DNA of 64,000 nt from Candidatus Saccharimonadota bacterium (GTDB lineage Bacteria > Patescibacteriota > Saccharimonadia > Saccharimonadales > Saccharimonadaceae): the NCBI GenBank assembly GCA_017404335.1, contig JAFRCN010000002.1:37821-101820 (forward strand), in the 5' to 3' direction. Positions 28,821 through 37,924 of this stretch are shown piece after piece; within the stretch, counting starts at the first letter, position 1; each line of letters begins with the position of its first letter. Under the pieces are notes generated by a model. The model made no database searches. It was not told where the DNA came from and saw only the letters and a list, made by a program, of their open reading frames with translations. Made by a program: the position numbers and the translations under genes.

Positions 28821-30590
28821 ATGTTTAAACTTTTTCGGTTTTTGAAGCCATATTGGTGGCAAGTTTTGATTCTTGTTTTCGCGACGGGGGCGCAGGTTTG
28901 GACAACCTTGCAGCTCCCGGCGCTAATGGCGGGGATTATTAACGACGGGATTGTGCCTGGGGATATTGATTATATTTGGCAAACCGGACTTTTGATGATC
29001 AGCATCGCTCTGATTTCCGCGGTCGCAGCGCTAACTTCGAGCTTTTTCTCGGCGCGGATTGGGACGGGGTTTTCGCGTGATATTAGAGCGGCGGTTTTTA
29101 CCAAAGTATTAAACTTTAATATCTTGGACGTAAAAGATTTTAGCACGGCGTCGCTCCTAACTCGAACAACGAACGACGTAAGCCAAGTCCAAATGGTCAC
29201 GATTATGATTCTATCGATGATGCTAAGGGCGCCGTTATTTCTTTTGGTTTCGATTATTATGGCGATTCAGACGGCACCGGATATGAGTTGGATTATCATG
29301 ATTGGCGCAATGGCAATTCTTGGTTCGGTTATCTTAATCATGTCGCTCGTAATACCGAAGTTTAAAGTTTTTCAAGGATTAGTTGATAAAATTACGCTTC
29401 TTACTCGCGAGAATCTAACCGGGCTTCGCGTGATTCGCGCTTTTAATAACCAAAAACTCGAGAAAAAGAAATTCGATAAAACTAATCGCGAGCTGACTAA
29501 ACTTTTGATCTTTATCGATCGAGCGCTCGAATTGCAAAACCCGTTAATTAATATTATTTTCAACGGGACGACGCTACTTTGCTCTTGGATTGGAATTTCG
29601 CTTCTTTCGAAAGACTTTGCGTATCTCGGGAACATGACGGCGTTCGCACAATACGTTACGCACGTGATGATGTCGTTTTTAATGATGTCGATACTTTTCG
29701 TTATGCTTCCTAGGGCGAACGTCTCGGCAGGGAGAATTAACGAAATCTTAGGTAAAGCCTCAAAAATTACTTGGCCGAAGAAAACCAAGGGTATTCCGGG
29801 AAGGACCGCTTCGGTGGAGTTTAAAAACGTTGATTTTAGCTATCCGGGGGCAGAAGAAAAAGTTCTGGACAATATTTCGTTTAAGGCTTTAGCAGGGCAG
29901 ACGACAGCTTTTATCGGATCAACTGGTTCAGGTAAGTCAACTTTAGTAAATTTAGTACCGCGTTTTTACGAAGCGACGAGCGGGGAAGTCTTAATCAACG
30001 GGCTTTCGATTAAAGATTACCAACGAGAAGATTTGATGAATCGGATTGGGTTCGTACCACAAAGAGGAATGCTTTTCTCTGGAAGTGTGAAATCAAATAT
30101 CAAGTTCGGAGCACCGTCGGCCTCGGATGAACAAGTAAGAAAGGCGGCGCGAATAGCTCAAGCGGAAAACTTTATCGAAAAATTGCCAGACAAATACAAT
30201 TCACATATCGCGCAGGGCGGGGCAAACGTTTCTGGTGGACAAAAACAGCGCCTTTCGATTGCGCGAGCGATCTGCAAAAATCCGGATATTTTCGTATTCG
30301 ACGACGCTTTTTCAGCACTTGATATGAAGACTGACGCTAAACTCCGCTTAGCGTTAAAAGAAGTGACCGAGACAGCCGTCGTCTTAATTGTCGCACAACG
30401 TATCAACACGATTAAGGATGCCGAGCAAATTGTCGTTTTGAATAACGGCAAGATAGTTGGAAAGGGTAAACATTTGGAACTTTTAAATAAATGCAAAGTT
30501 TATCAAGAAATTGTCCGGTCGCAACTTTCGGATAAGGAATATGCGCTAGAATTAAAAACTGCAGAAAAGTTAGGAGGGAAAAATGCCTAG
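28821..30590 (+). CDS. ABC exporter half-transporter, degenerate-site subunit
   Basis: 589 residues: a six-helix exporter domain (1-~310) then an ATPase domain with Walker A IGSTGSGKSTL, Q-loop VPQRGML, signature NVSGGQKQRLSIARA and Walker B DIFVFDDAFSALD. The residue after the Walker B aspartate is D rather than the catalytic E, typical of one half of heterodimeric exporters. It pairs with the next gene, which it overlaps by eight bases. Substrate (drug, lipid or peptide) is unknown. TATAAT 8 bases before ATG, within the end of the previous gene, suggests an internal leaderless promoter. Confidence 0.9.
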   Translation: MFKLFRFLKPYWWQVLILVFATGAQVWTTLQLPALMAGIINDGIVPGDIDYIWQTGLLMISIALISAVAALTSSFFSARIGTGFSRDIRAAVFTKVLNFNILDVKDFSTASLLTRTTNDVSQVQMVTIMILSMMLRAPLFLLVSIIMAIQTAPDMSWIIMIGAMAILGSVILIMSLVIPKFKVFQGLVDKITLLTRENLTGLRVIRAFNNQKLEKKKFDKTNRELTKLLIFIDRALELQNPLINIIFNGTTLLCSWIGISLLSKDFAYLGNMTAFAQYVTHVMMSFLMMSILFVMLPRANVSAGRINEILGKASKITWPKKTKGIPGRTASVEFKNVDFSYPGAEEKVLDNISFKALAGQTTAFIGSTGSGKSTLVNLVPRFYEATSGEVLINGLSIKDYQREDLMNRIGFVPQRGMLFSGSVKSNIKFGAPSASDEQVRKAARIAQAENFIEKLPDKYNSHIAQGGANVSGGQKQRLSIARAICKNPDIFVFDDAFSALDMKTDAKLRLALKEVTETAVVLIVAQRINTIKDAEQIVVLNNGKIVGKGKHLELLNKCKVYQEIVRSQLSDKEYALELKTAEKLGGKNA

Positions 30591-32352
30591 ACCTAACAAA
30601 ATCTCGAAACCGAAAAATATTCGCGCGTCGATGAGAGTATTTTTAAAATCGATTAGGAAATACCGGTTCCCGATTTTAGCCTCGGTAATTTTGACGATCG
30701 CTTCGGCGATTTTGGGACTATTTATTCCGAAGCTACTCGGTGAGATGACGACAATCGCGGTTAACAGTTATCCGGAGATTGATTGGCCGGCAATTTCTGG
30801 GAAGGCGGTTATCGCAATTATTCTCTTCGTCAGCTCGGCGGCTTTGAATTACGGTCAGGCGTATATTCTCGCGGTCGTTTCAGCGAAATATACAAAAGAA
30901 CTGCGCGACCAAATCTTAGACAAAATTTCGCGCCTGCCGATTTCGTATTTCGACAAGCACCAGTTTGGAGATACTTTGTCGAGAATGTCGAACGATGTCG
31001 ACGTTTTAACGAGCTCGATGTCGCAGGAAATCGCCGATATCTCAATGAGTCTGACAACCTTAGTCGGAGTGATGGCAATTATGCTCTTTATTTCGGTACC
31101 GCTTTCTTTGATTTCGTTTATTGTGGTGCCGATTTCGGTATTCGTCGTCGGTAAAATCATGAAATTTGCACAAAAATACTTCCGCGAGCAACAAAGTACT
31201 TTAGGTATCTTAAACAGCAAAATTGAGGAAGATTATTCCGGGCAGATTGTGATAAAATCGAACTCTTACGAAGACGACGCTCTCAGAGATTTCAATAAGA
31301 CTAATGAGAAACTAACTGAAGTTTCGCGGAAGGCGCAAATTTTCTCGTCACTTTCTTTCCCGGTTACGCATATTTTTACGAATCTCGGATATGTAGCGAT
31401 TTGTGCGCTGGGTGGAGTTTTCGTCGTAGAGGGGCAAATCTCGATTGGTGATATCCAAGCGTTTATTCAATACGTTTCTCGGTTTAACCGACCAATTACG
31501 GAAATTGCTTCGACGACCTCGACCTTGCAAAATCTGCTCGCGGCGAGCGAGAGAATCTTTGAATTCTTAAATGAAACCGAGGAAGAGCCGGACAGGGAGC
31601 CGGCGAAGGAAATTAAAAATATCCGAGGTGAGGTCGAGTTTAACCACGTCAACTTTAGTTATACGCTAGAGCGTCCGATTATTCGCGACTTTTCGGTAAA
31701 AGTCAAGCCAGGGATGAAAGTCGCAATCGTCGGGCCGACTGGCGCGGGTAAGACGACGATTATCAATCTTCTCATGCGATTCTACGAGCCAGATTCGGGG
31801 GTTATTACCATCGACGGGGTGCCGACGAGCGAGATGAAGCGAGCAGATGTACGACGATTGTTTGGGATGGTCCTACAAGATACGTGGCTGTTTAGCGGGA
31901 CGGTCGAGGAAAATTTGCGCTACGGCAAAAAAGACGCTTCGCTTGATGATATTAAGCTTGCCGCGAAAGCCGCGAATGTACATCATATTATCGAAGCTTT
32001 GCCGAAAGGATATAAAACTGTGATTTCGGAAGATTCGGATAATATTTCGGCGGGCGAAAAACAGCTCGTCACGATTGCGCGCGCGATGGTCGAAAATCCG
32101 CCGATGATGATTCTAGACGAGGCGACCTCGAACGTCGATACTCGGACCGAGCAGTTAATCCAGGAATCGTTCGAGAAATTAACTTCCGGGAGAACCTCGT
32201 TCGTAATCGCGCACCGTCTCTCGACGATTCGAAATTCGGATTTAATCCTCGTAATGAAAGACGGGAATATTGTCGAACAAGGGAATCATGAAGAATTGTT
32301 GAAACAAAACGGGTTCTACGCGGAGCTATACAACTCTCAGTTTAGCGATTAA
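30583..32352 (+). CDS. ABC exporter half-transporter, catalytic subunit
   Basis: 589 residues. Six membrane helices are followed by an ATPase domain with Walker A VGPTGAGKTTI, Q-loop VLQDTWL, signature NISAGEKQLVTIARA and Walker B MMILDEATSNVD, with the catalytic glutamate intact. Signature ISAGEKQ and the intact E make this the active-site donor in a BmrCD/LmrCD-like heterodimer with the previous gene product. The 3' end overlaps convergent tmk by 11 bases. Confidence 0.92.
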   Translation: MPRPNKISKPKNIRASMRVFLKSIRKYRFPILASVILTIASAILGLFIPKLLGEMTTIAVNSYPEIDWPAISGKAVIAIILFVSSAALNYGQAYILAVVSAKYTKELRDQILDKISRLPISYFDKHQFGDTLSRMSNDVDVLTSSMSQEIADISMSLTTLVGVMAIMLFISVPLSLISFIVVPISVFVVGKIMKFAQKYFREQQSTLGILNSKIEEDYSGQIVIKSNSYEDDALRDFNKTNEKLTEVSRKAQIFSSLSFPVTHIFTNLGYVAICALGGVFVVEGQISIGDIQAFIQYVSRFNRPITEIASTTSTLQNLLAASERIFEFLNETEEEPDREPAKEIKNIRGEVEFNHVNFSYTLERPIIRDFSVKVKPGMKVAIVGPTGAGKTTIINLLMRFYEPDSGVITIDGVPTSEMKRADVRRLFGMVLQDTWLFSGTVEENLRYGKKDASLDDIKLAAKAANVHHIIEALPKGYKTVISEDSDNISAGEKQLVTIARAMVENPPMMILDEATSNVDTRTEQLIQESFEKLTSGRTSFVIAHRLSTIRNSDLILVMKDGNIVEQGNHEELLKQNGFYAELYNSQFSD

Positions 32353-32971
32353 AGATACATTCTTTAATCGTTTCAAATACTTCTTCGATACTCCCGGAGG
32401 CGTCAATAGTTTTAATATTATGTTCTTTCGCGATTTTTAAATAGGCGCTGTTGATTTTTCTTTGGAATTCTCCGCCTTTGGATTTCCAAAACTCTTGTTT
32501 TCGATCCCATTTTTTGTCGGTTTGCGTATTAAGACGTTTTAGTTGTTCTTCTTCGGGTAAAGTTAGTAAAATAATTTTATCGGGCTTAAAGTAATATTCC
32601 GGCATGACAGTTTTATGAAGTTTCGTGATAAAAGTTTTACTAACTCCGGCGCCATAGCCTTCGTAGATTAAAGTTGAGAACCAGTTTCTCGTAGTAATCA
32701 CAATATCGCCGTTTTTTAAGGCTGGCTCGGCAAGCTTTCGCCATTGCTCGTAGCGATTAACGAGAAAGAGTAAAACGCGAGTTTTATAGCCGATGTCTTG
32801 CTTAGAGCCGTAGTTTAACCTAGCGATTTCGGAAATAAACTCGTCTTCGCTGGCCGTACCGGATTCGGCGTAAGCGACAACGGTTTTGCCTTGTGATTCG
32901 AAAAACTCTTTTAATTTCTTAGCCTGGGTATCCTTTCCGGTGCCGTCTTGACCTTCGATGACTATATACAT
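32342..32971 (-). CDS. tmk: Thymidylate kinase
   Basis: 209 residues. The P-loop is YIVIEGQDGTGKDTQAKKL. The DRY-like motif is TRNWFSTLIYEGYG, followed by PDKIILLTLPEEEQLKRLN; these assign it to dTMP kinases though the middle motif is divergent. It phosphorylates dTMP to dTDP. It overlaps tdk by ten bases, and this pair with dCMP deaminase nearby forms a pyrimidine-nucleotide salvage set. Confidence 0.85.
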   Translation of the reverse strand: MYIVIEGQDGTGKDTQAKKLKEFFESQGKTVVAYAESGTASEDEFISEIARLNYGSKQDIGYKTRVLLFLVNRYEQWRKLAEPALKNGDIVITTRNWFSTLIYEGYGAGVSKTFITKLHKTVMPEYYFKPDKIILLTLPEEEQLKRLNTQTDKKWDRKQEFWKSKGGEFQRKINSAYLKIAKEHNIKTIDASGSIEEVFETIKECIFNR

Positions 32972-33549
32972 TTTAAATACCTTTCATAACAGGCGGGGCA
33001 GAGGGCGCGGTATTCGATCTTCGTCTTGCCGTCGTCGATTAGAATGTCCGGACCGTCGGAGACAAGCTTATCGTTTAGAAATCTTGCGTTATAAGTCGCT
33101 TTATGGCCACATTCGCAGATGGTTTTAATCTCTTCAATATCATGCGCGATTTGAAGCAGTCTCGTAGCGCCTTCGAACCCGCCGTCTTCGCGACGGAAAT
33201 TTAGTCGTAGCCCGTACGCCATGACTGGAATGTTTAAGTCGATAGTAATTAACATTAGCTGGTCAACTTGTTTCGGGGTTAAGAATTGCGATTCGTCGAC
33301 CAAGACACAATGGACATCTTTATATTCTTTCGCAATTTTGTCGTAGAGGTTAGTCTTCTTGTCGAAACAAAAATTAGTCTCGCGTTCGGGGCCGATACGA
33401 GTTAATAATTTCGTCCCGTTCTTTGTATCGGTCTTAGGTTTTATCACGCAGACTTTGTGCCCGCGCTCCTCGTAATTGAACGCGACTTGGAGGAGTTGCA
33501 TTGTTTTACCACATCCCATCGCGCCGTATCTAAAGTATAGTTTCGCCAT
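32962..33549 (-). CDS. tdk: Thymidine kinase
   Basis: 195 residues, type II thymidine kinase. The P-loop is RYGAMGCGKTMQLLQ, with VLVDESQFLTPKQVDQL and the lasso/zinc region ICECGHKATYNARF plus CPACYERYLK (four cysteines). It makes dTMP from thymidine. I start it at ATG 33549, which lies inside the palindromic promoter at 33547-33570; a longer in-frame start would cross that promoter. Confidence 0.94.
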   Translation of the reverse strand: MAKLYFRYGAMGCGKTMQLLQVAFNYEERGHKVCVIKPKTDTKNGTKLLTRIGPERETNFCFDKKTNLYDKIAKEYKDVHCVLVDESQFLTPKQVDQLMLITIDLNIPVMAYGLRLNFRREDGGFEGATRLLQIAHDIEEIKTICECGHKATYNARFLNDKLVSDGPDILIDDGKTKIEYRALCPACYERYLKCI

Positions 33550-33570
33550 GTTATAATATATTATAACATG
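33547..33570. promoter_or_regulatory. 24-bp perfect palindrome, divergent promoter of tdk and ung
   Basis: The segment 33547-33570 is an exact 24-bp palindrome beginning CATGTTATAATA. The start codons of tdk (minus, 33549) and ung (plus, 33568) are its two ends, and each strand carries TGTTATAAT ten bases before the start. Both transcripts would be leaderless or nearly so. Confidence 0.7.
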
Positions 33571-34215
33571 CATGAGAGCTGGAGAGAGTTTTTAGATAGC
33601 GAATTTTCGAAACCATATTTCGAGGAACTAGCGGATTTCCTGCACGAGGAATACGAGACGAAGACGATCTTCCCGAAGAAGACTCTGGTCTTTTCGGCTT
33701 TTACGACGGATTTAAACGACGTTAAGGTCGTAATACTCGGGCAAGACCCGTACCATACACCAGGTGCAGCAATGGGGCTGGCTTTCTCGGTGCCAAACTC
33801 GCAGCCAATTCCGCCGTCGCTCGTGAATATTTATAAAGAAATCGATAGCGATATCGGGAGCCACGCGAACCCGACCGGTAATTTAGTGAATTGGCAAAAA
33901 CAAGGCGTCCTACTTCTTAATACCGTTCTTACCGTCGAGGCGCATAAGCCGAAGTCGCACGCCGGTAGGGGCTGGGAGACTTTTACGACGGCGACGATTA
34001 AGTATTTGAATCGCGAAAGGGAGCATCTCGTCTTCATCCTTTGGGGAAGGGACGCGCGAAATAAAAAATCCTTAATCGACGCGTCGAAACATTTAATTCT
34101 AGAATCAGCGCACCCGTCGCCACTCTCGGCTTACAACGGATTTTTTGGTAGTAAACCTTTCTCGAAGTGTAATCAATATTTAGAACAAAACGGCCTCACG
34201 CCGATAAAGTGGTAA
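33568..34215 (+). CDS. ung: Uracil-DNA glycosylase
   Basis: 215 residues, family 1. The water-activating loop is VVILGQDPYHTPGAAMGLAFS and the leucine loop HPSPLSAYNGFFG; LLNTVLTVEAHKPKSHAGRGWE and ILWGRDA also match. It removes uracil from DNA. It is next to the dCMP deaminase, an enzyme that raises dUMP. It shares its promoter with tdk. Confidence 0.96.
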   Translation: MHESWREFLDSEFSKPYFEELADFLHEEYETKTIFPKKTLVFSAFTTDLNDVKVVILGQDPYHTPGAAMGLAFSVPNSQPIPPSLVNIYKEIDSDIGSHANPTGNLVNWQKQGVLLLNTVLTVEAHKPKSHAGRGWETFTTATIKYLNREREHLVFILWGRDARNKKSLIDASKHLILESAHPSPLSAYNGFFGSKPFSKCNQYLEQNGLTPIKW

Positions 34216-34216
34216 T

Positions 34217-34780
34217 TTAAGCGAGTTTATCACGGGTGGCCCATTTTGCGAGGCGGGCGTATTCGGGCGAGTCTTTCGGGTAGGAATCGAGAATATCTTC
34301 GGTGTAAGTTTTACCGTTTTTGAGGTTCAAGGTCTTAACCTCTGGCATCGAGGCGAGGAGGCGGATGATGGCTTCGTCGGTCTCGGGGTTAGTCATGGAA
34401 TGTTTCGGGTCGGAAGAATGCGAATGGACGCGGAGCTCTTCATAGACGAAGCGCTTAATCCCGGCCTGGAGGCAGTATTTCAGACAATTCTCACAGGTCG
34501 CGACTTTGTTATAAATCGTACAGCCGGTTAGGTCGCGGCGGGCATACAAAACAGCATTCATCTCGGAATGAATCGCAAAATAATATTTCATCGGGCGCTC
34601 GGAGAGGGTCATCTTCGACTCGTCGGCGCCTTGGATTAGCCCGTTGTAGCCAAGCGAAACGACGCGCTTATTCTTGTCGACAATCACGCAGCCCATCTTC
34701 GAAGACGGGTCTTTCGACTTAATCGCGACCGTCTCGGCGATTTTCATAAAATATTCGTCCCATTCTTTTTGTGTACTCAT
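34217..34780 (-). CDS. Deoxycytidylate (dCMP) deaminase family protein
   Basis: 187 residues. The zinc-dependent deaminase motif is HSEMNAVLYARRDLTG (HxE) followed by VATCENCLKYCLQAGI (CxxC), and the N-terminal KDPSSKMGCVIVDKNKRVVSLGYNG is typical of dCMP/CMP deaminases. It would turn dCMP into dUMP for thymidylate synthesis, though the ~50-residue C-terminal tail is unusual. TGATATAAT lies 6 bases before the ATG. It is convergent with ung and divergent from typA. Confidence 0.85.
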   Translation of the reverse strand: MSTQKEWDEYFMKIAETVAIKSKDPSSKMGCVIVDKNKRVVSLGYNGLIQGADESKMTLSERPMKYYFAIHSEMNAVLYARRDLTGCTIYNKVATCENCLKYCLQAGIKRFVYEELRVHSHSSDPKHSMTNPETDEAIIRLLASMPEVKTLNLKNGKTYTEDILDSYPKDSPEYARLAKWATRDKLA

Positions 34781-34819
34781 GACTTTATTATATCAGAAAA
34801 ATGTGGTAAAATAGCGTTT

Positions 34820-36637
34820 ATGACTTTGAACAAGGATAAAATTCGCAATGTTGCGATTATTGCGCATGTTGACCACGGAAAGACGACGCTGGTCGATGGG
34901 CTTTTGAAGCAATCGCACACTTTTCGCGATAATCAAGCGGAGATGAACCAGACCTTAATTATGGATTCGATGGACCAGGAACATGAGCGGGGAATTACGA
35001 TTACCGCGAAGCAGACCTGCGTTTATTATAATGATTACAAAATTAATATTATCGATACGCCGGGGCACGCGGATTTTTCGGGTGAGGTAGAGCGGACGTT
35101 AAATATGGCGGACGGGGTTCTGTTGATTGTCGATGCGCAGGAAGGGCCGATGCCGCAGACGAAGTTCGTTTTGTCTAAGGCTTTGGACTTAGGATTGAAG
35201 CCGGTCGTGGTGATTAATAAAATCGATAAGCCGGCGGCGAGGATTGACGAAGTTTTGAGCGAGGTTGAATCGCTGTTTTTGGAACTCGCGACGGATGAAT
35301 CGCAGCTATTTTATCCGGTTTATTACGCGATTGCGCGCGAAGGGCGAGCGGGGAAAACGACCGATTTGGATGACGATTTACATGCGATTTTTGAGTCGAT
35401 TATTAACGACATCCCGGCGCCGTCGGTTGACCCCGATGCCGAGTCGGCGCAGCTTCTCGTCGCGGCGCTCGCAGGCGACAGCTATTTAGGGAAATATTGT
35501 ATCGGGAAAATTTTTAAGGGAAAATTAAAAAAGAATCAGAGTGTGAAAATATTGCATAATGATATAGCAAAAACTTCTAAGATTGATAATTTGTTTATTT
35601 ATAAAGGTCTCGGCAAAGAAGAGGTCGCGGAGGCGATTGCGGGGGACATTGTCGCGATTACGGGGGTTTCCGAGGCGAATATCGGCGACACGATTGCGAC
35701 GGGCGACAATCCGGAGGCTTTGCCGACGATTGAGCTCGAGGCGCCGACTTTATCTATCTATATTGGTCCTAATACTTCACCTTTAAAGGGGCGCGAGGGG
35801 GAGTTTACAACTTCGCGACAAATTGCGGAGAGGCTAGAAAAAGAACTTGAGACGAATATCGCTTTAAGGATTGTACCGGACGGACTCGGCTATAAAGTTT
35901 CGGGTCGGGGCGAACTACATCTGAGCGTTTTAATCGAGACGATGCGACGCGAAGGCTACGAACTAGAAGTTGGGCGACCAGAAGTGGTTTATAAAGAAAT
36001 CGACGGAGTAAAGTCCGAGCCGATTGAGTCGCTGACGATTGAGGTTGAACCGGAATACGTCGGCGCAGTTTCGCAGGAGCTCGGGATTCGGAAGGCGGAT
36101 TTAAAGTCGCAGGAAATTACCTCTAGCGGAGCGACGAGGTTCGTTTATGAAATTTCGACGGCAGCTCTCATCGGGCTTCGGAATAATCTTTTGACCGCGA
36201 CGAAGGGGACGGTGATTATGTCTTCGATTCCGTCGGGCTACCGCCCGGTTGAGGGGAGATATAAGCCGGAGCGAAACGGAGCGTTGGTTTCGTTCGAGTC
36301 GGGAGTTTCGACGGCGTATGCTTTAGACGCGGCGCAGGCGCGGGGGATATTATATATACCGCCGCAAGTCCCGGTTTACCAAGGGATGATTGTTGGGTTG
36401 TCGAACAAAAAAGACGATCTCGATATTAATATTTGTCGCGAGAAACAGCTAACTAATATGCGGACTCATGCGTCGGACGGGGCGATTCAGCTAACGCCAT
36501 ATACGCAGCTATCTTTGGAACAATGTTTGGACTTCTTGCTCGACGACGAGCTGCTCGAGGTCACGCCAAAGTCTCTACGCCTTCGCAAGCGCCAACTCGA
36601 CCCGATAAAGCGGAAAAGAGAAAACCGTGTTAGTTGA
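34820..36637 (+). CDS. typA: Ribosome-associated GTPase TypA/BipA
   Basis: 605 residues. GTPase motifs: [17 protein letters not shown] (G1), [10 protein letters not shown] (G2), [18 protein letters not shown] (G3), [12 protein letters not shown] (G4). Later come the EF-G-like domains and the BipA C-terminal domain ([45 protein letters not shown]). It is normal in length. I use ATG 34820 with TAAAAT 7 bases before it; a more upstream in-frame ATG lies within the divergent promoter. It overlaps tatD by 11 bases. Confidence 0.96.
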   Translation: MTLNKDKIRNVAIIAHVDHGKTTLVDGLLKQSHTFRDNQAEMNQTLIMDSMDQEHERGITITAKQTCVYYNDYKINIIDTPGHADFSGEVERTLNMADGVLLIVDAQEGPMPQTKFVLSKALDLGLKPVVVINKIDKPAARIDEVLSEVESLFLELATDESQLFYPVYYAIAREGRAGKTTDLDDDLHAIFESIINDIPAPSVDPDAESAQLLVAALAGDSYLGKYCIGKIFKGKLKKNQSVKILHNDIAKTSKIDNLFIYKGLGKEEVAEAIAGDIVAITGVSEANIGDTIATGDNPEALPTIELEAPTLSIYIGPNTSPLKGREGEFTTSRQIAERLEKELETNIALRIVPDGLGYKVSGRGELHLSVLIETMRREGYELEVGRPEVVYKEIDGVKSEPIESLTIEVEPEYVGAVSQELGIRKADLKSQEITSSGATRFVYEISTAALIGLRNNLLTATKGTVIMSSIPSGYRPVEGRYKPERNGALVSFESGVSTAYALDAAQARGILYIPPQVPVYQGMIVGLSNKKDDLDINICREKQLTNMRTHASDGAIQLTPYTQLSLEQCLDFLLDDELLEVTPKSLRLRKRQLDPIKRKRENRVS

Positions 36638-37349
36638 TTCACATTGCCATTTGCACGACAAAGAGTTCTTTTCGGAAGAACAGGCGGAGGAGATGATTTC
36701 TCGCGCGAGAAAAACGGGGGTCGAGAAGATAATTTGTATCGGAACGTCGCATGAAGATTCTTTAGCGGCGCACGAGTTTGCGTCGCGTCATGAGAATGTT
36801 TATTGGACATACGGAATACATCCAGAGAATGCTAGACGAGAAGAAACTATAGGATTTTCTTCTCGCCCTATAGCTATTGGCGAAGTAGGCTTAGATTATC
36901 ATTACGAGGGGTATAGCCGTGAGGCGCAAATTAGGTTATTTGAAAAAATGTTACAACTGGCAGTCGACAATGATTTGCCGGTTTCGTTTCATGTGCGCGA
37001 AGCGTTTACGGATTTTTTTGCGGTGGTCGCGAACTTCCCGAAAGTACGCGGAGTGGTGCATTCTTTTACCGATAGCAAAAAGACCTTAAAACAGATTCTC
37101 GAGACGACGGACTTCTACGTCGGAGTGAACGGACTCGCGACCTATTCGACTTTGCCCCTACCGCCACTAGAGAGAATTCTACTTGAGACGGACGCGCCGT
37201 TCCTCGCGCCGGTGCCGCACCGCGGAGAGACGAACGAGCCGGCCTATATCGCGGGAATCGCCAAGTGGCTAGCGACGAAGCTTGGAATTACTACCAAAGA
37301 AGTCGCCGAGATTACTTCGAAAAACGTCGCTAATTTATTCGGAATCTAG
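36627..37349 (+). CDS. tatD: TatD family metal-dependent hydrolase
   Basis: 240 residues, GTG start overlapping the end of typA. Metal ligands are seen in [11 protein letters not shown] (HxH), IGEVGLDYHYEG (Glu), VSFHVREAF (His), VVHSFTDS (His) and LETDAPFLAP (Asp). TatD proteins are Mg-dependent DNases/phosphodiesterases involved in DNA or RNA turnover. It is slightly shorter than E. coli TatD (260), with the middle loop trimmed. Confidence 0.93.
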   Translation: MLVDSHCHLHDKEFFSEEQAEEMISRARKTGVEKIICIGTSHEDSLAAHEFASRHENVYWTYGIHPENARREETIGFSSRPIAIGEVGLDYHYEGYSREAQIRLFEKMLQLAVDNDLPVSFHVREAFTDFFAVVANFPKVRGVVHSFTDSKKTLKQILETTDFYVGVNGLATYSTLPLPPLERILLETDAPFLAPVPHRGETNEPAYIAGIAKWLATKLGITTKEVAEITSKNVANLFGI

Positions 37350-37369
37350 CCTAGCCAACAGGGGCAAAC

Positions 37370-37398
37370 TTGACTTTTTAGCATAAGTGTGCTATAAT
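37370..37398 (+). promoter_or_regulatory. Strong promoter
   Basis: TTGACT, a 17-base spacer and TATAAT (37393-37398), with TGTGCTATAAT as an extended -10. The whole 29-base element is nearly identical to the one at 57847-57875, sharing GCATAAGTGTG in the spacer. Confidence 0.8.
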
Positions 37399-37406
37399 TA
37401 ATAGAT

Positions 37407-37550
37407 ATGACTGATTCTACGTTTAAAGTACCGTCTTTTGCAAAAAATGAAGTGTATAATTTTGATGCTACGAAAGAAAGTTTCGAAATCTATCAGGAAT
37501 TAAACGAGATCAGCGAGGAGATTGAAAAATGTCGCTCAAGGAATTGTTAG
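37407..37550 (+). CDS. Small acidic protein (47 residues)
   Basis: A short open frame starting 8 bases after a strong -10 box: MTDSTFKVPSFAKNEVYN and onward, ending KCRSRNC. It is rich in Glu and Asp, with a predicted helix at the C-terminal half (EIYQELNEISEEIEK). It overlaps the start of the 128-residue gene by 22 bases, which suggests coupling: GAGGAG within it lies 14 bases before that start. No family is recognised; promoter position is the main reason to believe it. Confidence 0.55.
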   Translation: MTDSTFKVPSFAKNEVYNFDATKESFEIYQELNEISEEIEKCRSRNC

Positions 37551-37915
37551 GATTATCGAAAAAACCGGGGTTTATCATCGGGCAGAAACAGCCGACTTAT
37601 ACTAACAAGCTGAGCTATGATGATTTAATCAACGCCGAGAGTGCGCTCGGACGAACGCTGTTCGGGCCGATTCCGGCTGGACACCAGCGGGAATTTTTTA
37701 AGCATAAAGATAACGTCTGGATCTGGTACGAAAGTTGGCTCGACGAAGCCGGCAAGGAGCAAACGATTACGATTCGCTACGAGGTACGCCCGGCGGGGGT
37801 TTATAAAAAAGTCGCGGGTTCGAGCTATAAAAAGCTCGAGGGGGCAGAGCTAAATAACTTTCGAATGGCGGCGAAGAACTATCTAAATCTTGTCAAAACA
37901 AAACTCTATTGCTAA
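37529..37915 (+). CDS. Hypothetical protein (128 residues)
   Basis: Unrecognised soluble protein. It has basic and aromatic residues (FFKHKDNVWIWYESWLDEAGKEQTITIRYEVRPAGVYKKVAG), suggesting a beta-rich core, and a C-terminal helix (LNNFRMAAKNYLNLVKTKLYC). It lies in a small cluster with the 47-residue protein upstream and a membrane-anchored protein downstream, all behind one strong promoter. Confidence 0.6.
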   Translation: MSLKELLGLSKKPGFIIGQKQPTYTNKLSYDDLINAESALGRTLFGPIPAGHQREFFKHKDNVWIWYESWLDEAGKEQTITIRYEVRPAGVYKKVAGSSYKKLEGAELNNFRMAAKNYLNLVKTKLYC

Positions 37916-37924
37916 AATAGAGGC

